Below, piece after piece: positions 1 through 4,502 of a stretch of DNA of 12,722 bases. The notes below the pieces were generated by a model. The model worked only from the letters and a program-made list of their open reading frames with translations, made no database searches and was not told the origin of the DNA. Source of the stretch: CAZRIT01 sp964600225 (GTDB lineage Bacteria > Bacillota > Clostridia > Christensenellales > CAG-138); the NCBI GenBank assembly GCA_964600225.1, contig CAZRIT010000058.1, positions 1 to 12,722 of the forward strand, read 5' to 3'. Made by a program: the position numbers and the translations under genes. Positions within the stretch are counted from its first letter, which is position 1; every line of letters begins with the position of its first letter.

Positions 1-670
1 GCAGGGCGTTTTTTACCTGCGCGTCGTCCATGGCCGTCAGCGCCGCCATGGGCATGAGTATATAATTGGGGAACAGTATCCCCGGCGAATGCAGCCCGTA
101 CCAGCACAGGAGCGGCACGTTTTTGCTTACGCCCAGCTCCCGCCGCACCTCGTCATAGAGAGCCGCAAGCCGCTTGGACGGCTTGGCGCAGCAGAGCGCC
201 ATGCGCTTTCTGAGCGTAACGTACAGCACAATCAGGTATATGAGCCCCATGCTGACGCCGATGAGCCATATGGCAACCAACGCCGCAGCCAGCGTCAGCC
301 CGGGCCGTGCGGCCGCAGCGGGCGCTGCCATAGCGGGTGCGGACGGCGCGTCGGCCGCGTTTGCCGCTTGCAAATCGGCCTCTGGCTGCGTTGCGCCGAC
401 GTATGGCGCGGCATCCGCAGCGGGCGAACCGTTCATCGCATCAACGGGCTGTACGGATATCGCCGCAGGCGCCTCCTGTCGCAGGGTAATCAGCCGCACG
501 GGGCTGTCGAACGTGATCGGCAGCAGCAGCCGCAGCAAGAACAGCGACCACACAGCATAGTGCAGCAATGGCGACAGCCTGTCCTTACATAGCCGCTTGA
601 CCGACATGGTCACGGCAAAGATGACGGTTGCGTAAACGGTGATCTCAAGCAATGTTTGCAGTATCTGCAC
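1..670 (-). CDS. M56 family (BlaR1-like) membrane metallopeptidase, N-terminal part, truncated by window edge
   Basis: 223 codons are visible; the 3' end lies beyond base 1. The start is GTG at 670, preceded by GAGGTG six bases upstream and only 10 bases after the repressor stop codon. Visible order: a first hydrophobic segment (about 7-22), a second (about 36-52) containing the M56-like stretch LLHYAVWSLFLLRLLLP, an Ala/Pro-rich presumably external loop of about 70 residues (55-124), a third membrane segment (about 126-151), then a cytoplasmic part with VPLLCWYGLHSPGILFPNYI (185-204). That stretch matches the region just before the HExxH zinc site in BlaR1/MecR1 proteins; the site itself falls outside the window. 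In known systems such a protein senses an outside signal and causes loss of the partner BlaI repressor. Pairing with a BlaI-type gene supports this. The ligand cannot be inferred; a beta-lactam role is not shown. Confidence 0.82.
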   Translation of the reverse strand, partial: MQILQTLLEITVYATVIFAVTMSVKRLCKDRLSPLLHYAVWSLFLLRLLLPITFDSPVRLITLRQEAPAAISVQPVDAMNGSPAADAAPYVGATQPEADLQAANAADAPSAPAMAAPAAAARPGLTLAAALVAIWLIGVSMGLIYLIVLYVTLRKRMALCCAKPSKRLAALYDEVRRELGVSKNVPLLCWYGLHSPGILFPNYILMPMAALTAMDDAQVKNAL

Positions 671-680
671 GCGTTTCACC

Positions 681-1073
681 TCACTTTGCGTTGTCGGTCA
701 GCCGTTGAATCAGCGCCTGTAATTGCTCCTTCTCCGCGTCGTCGATGTTGGTTTTTTGCACCATGGAGGCCAGCAGCAGCCTTGCGCTGTCATCCGTCAT
801 CTTGGAAAGGATGTAGCTGCTTTCTTCCTCCACGCAGTCCTCGCGCGCCCGAATCGGGAAGTACCGACGGTTGCCGCTGACGAGCTTATAGCCGATGTAG
901 CCGCTGTCCGTCAGGCGCTTGAGGTAGGTCATGTAGCTGCTGCTTTTCCAATCCACGGTGTTTTGCATGCGCTCCATAATCTCCGATAAGAACAGCGGCG
1001 GGTTGTTCCACAGCGCTTCCATCATCAGCCATTCCGCCTTGGTCAAGGCTTCCTTCTCCTTTGCGGTTCTCAT
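681..1073 (-). CDS. BlaI/MecI/CopY family winged-helix transcriptional repressor
   Basis: 130 residues, the usual family size. The N-terminal winged helix (about 8-75) shows the family pattern: LTKAEWLMMEALWNNPP, then a W-K-S-S-S-Y-M-T-Y-L-K-R-L recognition region and a wing with GYKLVSGNRRYFPI. The C-terminal half is helical and probably dimerises. I chose ATG at 1073 because GGAGG lies seven bases upstream; an in-frame ATG at 1100 would sit inside the upstream dyad and has no ribosome site. The gene comes first in a two-gene operon with the M56 peptidase, the standard repressor/sensor arrangement. Family members bind TACA/TGTA-type dyads as dimers and are inactivated through the sensor. Expected role: repress its own operon and perhaps remote targets not seen here. 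Confidence 0.9.
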   Translation of the reverse strand: MRTAKEKEALTKAEWLMMEALWNNPPLFLSEIMERMQNTVDWKSSSYMTYLKRLTDSGYIGYKLVSGNRRYFPIRAREDCVEEESSYILSKMTDDSARLLLASMVQKTNIDDAEKEQLQALIQRLTDNAK

Positions 1074-1090
1074 AAAGGTTCCTCCGTTTC

Positions 1091-1108
1091 TATGATACAT
1101 GCATCATA
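1091..1108. promoter_or_regulatory. Candidate BlaI-type operator dyad
   Basis: TATGATACATGCATCATA is an 18-base inverted repeat with a single mismatched pair. Its core TACATGCA is one base from the TACATGTA type of core known for BlaI/MecI operators. It lies just downstream of the expected transcription start and before the ribosome site of the repressor gene, a position suited to autorepression. Binding by this repressor is inference. Confidence 0.55.
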
Positions 1109-1130
1109 AAGTTTCTTGTTAACATCTAAT

Positions 1131-1159
1131 ATTTTAGAGTATATAGCATTTATTGTCAA
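1131..1159 (-). promoter_or_regulatory. Sigma-A promoter of the BlaI/M56 operon
   Basis: Read on the minus strand: TTGACA (1159-1154), a 17-base spacer, then TAAAAT (1136-1131). The -35 is a perfect consensus and the -10 differs at one base. Transcription would begin near 1124, leaving a leader of about 50 bases that holds the dyad and the ribosome binding site. Confidence 0.85.
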
Positions 1160-1220
1160 CTACATCTTGGAGTGTTCACAGTAGGTTTGCATTCCGAAAC
1201 GCAACAGACTTTTTGCGCAC

Positions 1221-1257
1221 AATAAAAACGGGCGTCGGATGCGCTCCGATGCCCGTT
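1221..1257 (-). terminator. Intrinsic terminator of the VOC gene
   Basis: Bases 1227-1239 pair with 1245-1257 (one imperfect pair, a C/A mismatch in the minus-strand RNA) around a five-base loop. On the minus strand the hairpin is followed by TTTTTATT. It begins about 33 bases after the stop codon of the gene at 1290-1652. Confidence 0.85.
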
Positions 1258-1289
1258 ACGGATGATCGTTGGAGGATTGCTCCCCGAAG

Positions 1290-1652
1290 CTACTTTTGCC
1301 GAATGTGGATGGCAAACCCGCCGATTTCGTCCTTCAAAAACACGTTGTACACGTTCCCGTCGGCGTCGCGCATCATACGCGCCTCGTCCACCGCAAACCC
1401 CTTTTCCGTCAGCTCGGCAATGGCGGCCTGCAAATCGTCGGCGTACATGCCGATATGACCGTTCTTGCCCGCGGCCTGCGGCACCTTGACGCACTCGAAC
1501 AGATCGCCCGCAAATAGGGACTTTTTACCCATGTGCGGCTCCAGGTTGAACAGCCCGGACAGTGCGTCCGCCGTTTTTTGCGCTTCGGGCTCCGCGTCGC
1601 AGTTGATCCCGAGATGCATAAACTCGTATTTGACCCGTTTCTTTTCTTCCAT
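1290..1652 (-). CDS. Small VOC (glyoxalase/bleomycin-resistance fold) protein
   Basis: 120 residues. ATG at 1652 is preceded by AAGGAG six bases upstream. The sequence reads as one or two VOC beta-alpha-beta-beta-beta units: FMHLGINCDAEPEAQKTADA (11-30), then NGHIGMYADDLQAAIAELTEKG (64-85), ending with VYNVFLKDEIGGFAIHIRQK (101-120). From memory, the pattern 'H-G-I-N ... F-A-G ... G-K-N-G-H-I ... F-L-K-D-E-I-G-G-F-A-I-H' resembles a domain attached to the C-terminus of some clostridial KHG/KDPG aldolases; here it stands alone. No aldolase part is present upstream. The canonical metal-binding His/Glu set cannot be assigned with certainty, so enzymatic activity is unknown. It has its own promoter and terminator and is divergent from the DAK-like gene. 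Confidence 0.72.
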   Translation of the reverse strand: MEEKKRVKYEFMHLGINCDAEPEAQKTADALSGLFNLEPHMGKKSLFAGDLFECVKVPQAAGKNGHIGMYADDLQAAIAELTEKGFAVDEARMMRDADGNVYNVFLKDEIGGFAIHIRQK

Positions 1653-1684
1653 GGTTGACTCCTTCGCTGCATGATGATGGATAC

Positions 1685-1693
1685 AGTATAACA
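1685..1693 (-). promoter_or_regulatory. Extended -10 promoter of the VOC gene
   Basis: The minus strand reads TGTTATACT, a TGn extended -10. No good -35 is present at 17 bases (TCGCAA). Transcription would start near 1678, and the leader contains the AAGGAG site of the gene. Confidence 0.6.
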
Positions 1694-1766
1694 GACGTTC
1701 CTTGTGCTTGCGACACCCTGCGCACATTTTGACGCAAAAATAACGCAGTCATTTTCATCCGCTCTG

Positions 1767-1775
1767 TGCTATACT
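1767..1775 (+). promoter_or_regulatory. Extended -10 promoter of the DAK-like gene
   Basis: TGCTATACT is a TGn extended -10 with no convincing -35. It points away from the VOC promoter and shares the core TGyTATACTGT with it. Expected start is near 1782, directly before the 14-base palindrome. Confidence 0.6.
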
Positions 1776-1783
1776 GTTTGGGA

Positions 1784-1797
1784 ACGCGCATGCGCGT
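1784..1797. promoter_or_regulatory. Perfect 14-base palindrome at the transcription start, possible operator
   Basis: ACGCGCATGCGCGT equals its own reverse complement. It covers about +2 to +16 of the plus-strand transcript from the TGCTATACT promoter, where a repressor would block elongation or open complex formation. No regulator can be assigned. Confidence 0.4.
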
Positions 1798-1829
1798 AAA
1801 ATATACCGTCAACCGAAAGGAAAACCGAT

Positions 1830-2081
1830 ATGCTGACCTACAAATACGACACACAGCTTTTGATCGAAGGAACGGACCTGGACGAAGACGCCATCACCCG
1901 CCATTTTCACGAGCAGCTTCACGGGGACTGCCTGCTGGCGGTTGGCGACGAAACGCTCATCAAAATCCACTTCCATACCAACGAGCCGTGGGATGTGCTG
2001 CAATACTGCGCAACGCTTGGGGACATCTACGATATCGTGATTGAGGATATGGAGCGGCAATCCCGCGGGGCGCACGGCTGA
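1830..2081 (+). CDS. Stand-alone FakA/DAK-type C-terminal domain protein
   Basis: 83 residues from ATG at 1830, with AAGGA about nine bases upstream. The segment YKYDTQLLIEGTDLDEDAIT (4-23), then LLAVGDETLIKIHFHTNEP (35-53), then LQYCATLGDIYDIVIEDM (57-74) follows the C-terminal part of FakA-like (DAK2 and related 'kinase to dihydroxyacetone kinase') proteins: an initial Y-x-T-x-x-I-E-G-x-x-L-D-E, then G-D-x-x-L-(V/I)-K-(V/I)-H-x-H-T-N-x-P, then L-G-x-x-x-x-(V/I)-x-I-E-(N/D)-M. FakA phosphorylates fatty acids held by FakB (DegV) proteins. The kinase domain itself is absent, and the gene has its own start, ribosome site and terminator, so it is not a leftover 3' end of a truncated kinase. Its function is unknown; it could bind a partner kinase or a FakB-like protein. 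The family call rests on pattern recognition. Confidence 0.75.
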   Translation: MLTYKYDTQLLIEGTDLDEDAITRHFHEQLHGDCLLAVGDETLIKIHFHTNEPWDVLQYCATLGDIYDIVIEDMERQSRGAHG

Positions 2082-2111
2082 AATTTCCCCAACCGCATTC
2101 TGCACATGCAT

Positions 2112-2155
2112 AACGGAAGCCAAGCGGACATGCATCCGCTCGGCTCCCGTTTTTT
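2112..2155 (+). terminator. Intrinsic terminator of the DAK-like gene
   Basis: Bases 2112-2128 pair with 2135-2151 around the loop CATGCA, with two A/C mismatches, followed by TTTTTT (2150-2155). It begins about 30 bases after the stop codon. On the minus strand the mismatches become G-U pairs, but no T run follows in that direction, so it is unlikely to serve the convergent zinc-ribbon gene. Confidence 0.75.
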
Positions 2156-2200
2156 GATGTACCTTCCTTTTGCTCGGCCAACGGGCCAAGCGTTGAATCA

Positions 2201-2662
2201 TTACGCTTCCTCGCCGCCGATCTTGGCGCCGCAAGCCGTGCAGAAGCGCGCGCCTTCCGCCAGCGTCACGCCGCACTGCGGGCAGCAGGGCGTGGTATCG
2301 ATCGGTTCCTCAGGCGTCGGCAGCGCCGCGCCGCAGGTTGAGCAAAACGCCGCGTTCAGGGGCGCTTCCGCGCCGCAGGCGGGGCAGGTTTTGATGCCCT
2401 TGAGCGTGACGATCCGCTGCCGATTCTCCTCAATCGTGGCCTGAATCCCGGCAATGCGCCCGCACAGCGCGGCAAGCGCCTCCTCGGCGTCCGCGGCATG
2501 CAGTTCATAGTAGCTTTTGCCAAGCTGCTCAAACAGTTCGCCCAGTTGCTTGTTGTCGGCGGCAATCTGTGCGTTCAGGCTTGCCGTTTCCGCAATGCTC
2601 TGCGTCTTTTGCTTGATGCTTCCTCCGAAGCGGCTGATCTTGTCGCCAAAGGTATTTGCCAT
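2201..2662 (-). CDS. Coiled-coil protein with two C-terminal zinc ribbons
   Basis: 153 residues. ATG at 2662 is preceded by AAAGGAG eight bases upstream. The N-terminal part (about 1-90) is polar and helical with the look of a coiled coil: SIKQKTQSIAETASLNAQ, then NKQLGELFEQLGKSYYELHA and a further helix to about 88. Two zinc ribbons follow: C93, C96, C107, C110 and C127, C130, C141, C144, each of the C-x-x-C-G...F-C-x-x-C-G type. There is no signal peptide or membrane segment, so it should be cytoplasmic. It follows the lipoprotein gene by 27 bases and probably shares its transcript. Ribbon pairs of this type often mediate protein contacts. I cannot name a function. Confidence 0.85.
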   Translation of the reverse strand: MANTFGDKISRFGGSIKQKTQSIAETASLNAQIAADNKQLGELFEQLGKSYYELHAADAEEALAALCGRIAGIQATIEENRQRIVTLKGIKTCPACGAEAPLNAAFCSTCGAALPTPEEPIDTTPCCPQCGVTLAEGARFCTACGAKIGGEEA

Positions 2663-2689
2663 AGCCTTTTCTCCTTTCAATTCCCACGC

Positions 2690-4321
2690 TTAGTCAAGCG
2701 TGATGGACAGTGACTGCTTCTCCTGCAGGTAATGGTAGCCGCCCTTGATCTGATAGACGCCGATGATGCTGCTCAGCTCCTTCACGCCCGCCAGCCGTGC
2801 CACATTGAAATCGCGGTCAAACAGCTCCATGGTGGCATAGGTGCCGGGATAGACATCCGCATGCAGGCCGATGGTATTGGCGCGCATGCTGTCGAACGTG
2901 GCGTAATCATATACGCAATAGATGGAGAAGTTTTTGTTCTTGGTGAGGTTCTGCACCAGCAGCTGCGCCGCGTCATAGTTGGCGTATTCCTTGACGCCCG
3001 CATAGCGGATGACGACCAAATTGCTCGAATACACCACGGGATAGTCCACGCCGATGGGGTCCGCCACCGTCTGCACGCCGTTTGGATCGACCAGCGTCGC
3101 GCGGATGGGGTCCTTAAGGGAGCCCGCGTGCCGCATGGTGAAGTAGATATCGATGGTGTTGAGCGAATGGATACCATATGTTTCGGCCACGTCGGCGCCG
3201 TTTAAATCCAAAATGGCGCGCGTATTCTTATTCAGGTACAAAAACCCGCTGTACGGCGAGCAGATGGCGTTGTACGCGGCGTCATACGTTGCGGCCGTCC
3301 AGCGGCTGCTATCCTTCTTTTCCACATACACGCGCCCGTGCATGCGGTTGCCATCCATGTTGAGCTGCACGACCCGCACTGCATCGTTATCGACCAGAAG
3401 CCTGCCATCGCTTGTATCATATGCCTGTACATAGGCCGACGCATTGGGATTGACGGCCTCCTTGGTGTACCCATCGGCCACGCTGTACTTGTTTGCGTCA
3501 TAGATTTCGTACAGCATCCGGAGCTTTTGAATCTGCTCGATGTTCATGCACGCAAACGCGCCCGAACCCACATCCCGCACCGTCATGGTCAGCGGCACCG
3601 TCTGCCCTGCATTCACTTGCTGGTAGTTGTAATCGACATCCGTCTCCAGATACCACCCGTTGACGTATACCTCGTAAATGCTGTAAAAACAGGTTTTATC
3701 GGTGATGTTCTCCGCCGTGATGTCTATCTCCATGGATTGGTTCTTGGTATAGCGCACCTGTTTGAGCTTGAGCACAAGCGTCTTGGTCTTGGCCAACTCA
3801 TAATCGAAGCTGACCTTCTGCTCCTCAACCGTCACAGCGGGCGCTTCCCATTGGGCAATCTTTGCGGCAACCTCATCGGCAAAGCGATCGCCAAACTCAA
3901 CGTCGATCATCCCCTGCGTCCAATCCAGATAGCCCAGCGATTCCACGCGCTGCAGCCCGTCCAAGCCCGCGTCGCGCAGCGATGCTTCCAGCCGATCGCC
4001 CGCTTCGGCGTCCTCAAAGGCGAATTTTTCCTTGATTGCGGATACATAGCCGAACTCGTCCAGGTAGACCTTCATCGTATCGAGGTATCCCTCCTGCTGC
4101 GATACGATGGTGCGCGTATCCCCCTCGTCCACAAACCCGAATTCCTCGTCCGCAGCGCGTTCCGCCGCGTTGCTGTCGCTCCCCTTCCTTTTGTCGGACT
4201 TCTTATCGGTTGCCTCGGATGCATCCTGCTTGCCGTTGGCCTCGATGACGATCTTGTCACCGCAGGCAAAGCAGCCAAATAATATGCCGATAACCAACAA
4301 CAGTGCGACCATCCGTTTCAT
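2690..4321 (-). CDS. Large lipoprotein of unknown function
   Basis: 543 residues. ATG at 4321 is preceded by a GAGGGGGG run about nine bases upstream. The N-terminus is a lipoprotein signal: MKRM, a hydrophobic core, then LFGC with C17 as the most likely lipidated cysteine (C20 is the alternative). A charged, low-complexity spacer (about 28-60) follows, as expected for a protein tethered outside the membrane. The remainder looks like several beta-sandwich modules. Two segments resemble each other: ENITDKTCFYSIYEVYV (204-220) and QNLTKNKNFSIYCVYDY (457-472), suggesting a duplicated domain. I recognise no catalytic motif and no named family. First gene of an operon with the zinc-ribbon protein; the promoter carries two inverted repeats. 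A surface binding or sensing role is only a guess. Confidence 0.85.
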   Translation of the reverse strand: MKRMVALLLVIGILFGCFACGDKIVIEANGKQDASEATDKKSDKRKGSDSNAAERAADEEFGFVDEGDTRTIVSQQEGYLDTMKVYLDEFGYVSAIKEKFAFEDAEAGDRLEASLRDAGLDGLQRVESLGYLDWTQGMIDVEFGDRFADEVAAKIAQWEAPAVTVEEQKVSFDYELAKTKTLVLKLKQVRYTKNQSMEIDITAENITDKTCFYSIYEVYVNGWYLETDVDYNYQQVNAGQTVPLTMTVRDVGSGAFACMNIEQIQKLRMLYEIYDANKYSVADGYTKEAVNPNASAYVQAYDTSDGRLLVDNDAVRVVQLNMDGNRMHGRVYVEKKDSSRWTAATYDAAYNAICSPYSGFLYLNKNTRAILDLNGADVAETYGIHSLNTIDIYFTMRHAGSLKDPIRATLVDPNGVQTVADPIGVDYPVVYSSNLVVIRYAGVKEYANYDAAQLLVQNLTKNKNFSIYCVYDYATFDSMRANTIGLHADVYPGTYATMELFDRDFNVARLAGVKELSSIIGVYQIKGGYHYLQEKQSLSITLD

Positions 4322-4342
4322 GATGTGTCCCCCCTCATATCA

Positions 4343-4364
4343 TATCCCGTCGTGATACGGGATA
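4343..4364. promoter_or_regulatory. Perfect 8+8 inverted repeat in the lipoprotein leader
   Basis: Arms TATCCCGT (4343-4350) and ACGGGATA (4357-4364) flank a six-base centre. It lies at about +6 to +27 of the transcript, before the ribosome site at about 4330. It could be an operator or an RNA hairpin that protects the 5' end; no T run follows, so it is not a terminator. Confidence 0.5.
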
Positions 4365-4376
4365 AATTGTAAATTC

Positions 4377-4406
4377 ATTATAAGCCTTGGCGCGTCGATT
4401 CGTCAA
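4377..4406 (-). promoter_or_regulatory. Sigma-A promoter of the lipoprotein/zinc-ribbon operon
   Basis: The minus strand reads TTGACG (4406-4401), an 18-base spacer, then TATAAT (4382-4377). The start would be near 4370, giving a leader of about 50 bases. Confidence 0.85.
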
Positions 4407-4410
4407 TCGA
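4395..4410. promoter_or_regulatory. Inverted repeat over the -35 of the lipoprotein promoter
   Basis: TCGATT and AATCGA are perfect inverted arms around GACG, so the repeat encloses the -35 hexamer TTGACG. Such a position suits a repressor or activator site. No regulator is identified. Confidence 0.45.
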
Positions 4411-4441
4411 TGTAGCGCGCAAGGCACTACCTCGTACAAAC

Positions 4442-4479
4442 AAAAAGAAAAACGGACGATGCAGCACATCGTCCGTTTT
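4442..4479 (-). terminator. Strong intrinsic terminator of the surE to ispH-S1 operon
   Basis: Bases 4449-4460 and 4468-4479 form a perfect 12-base-pair stem with a seven-base loop. On the minus strand it is followed by TTTCTTTTT. It begins about 23 bases after the stop codon of the ispH-S1 gene. Confidence 0.92.
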
Positions 4480-4502
4480 GTTACCGTAAATACTGTTTGG
4501 AA

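Noticed and set aside
1074..1100. Upstream ATG at 1100 for the BlaI-type repressor
   Set aside because: It lies within the dyad, has no ribosome site, and the ATG at 1073 has a well spaced GGAGG.
3338..4282. A 314-codon open frame on the plus strand opposite the lipoprotein
   Set aside because: It mirrors the codons of the minus-strand lipoprotein gene, which has a signal peptide, ribosome site and promoter.
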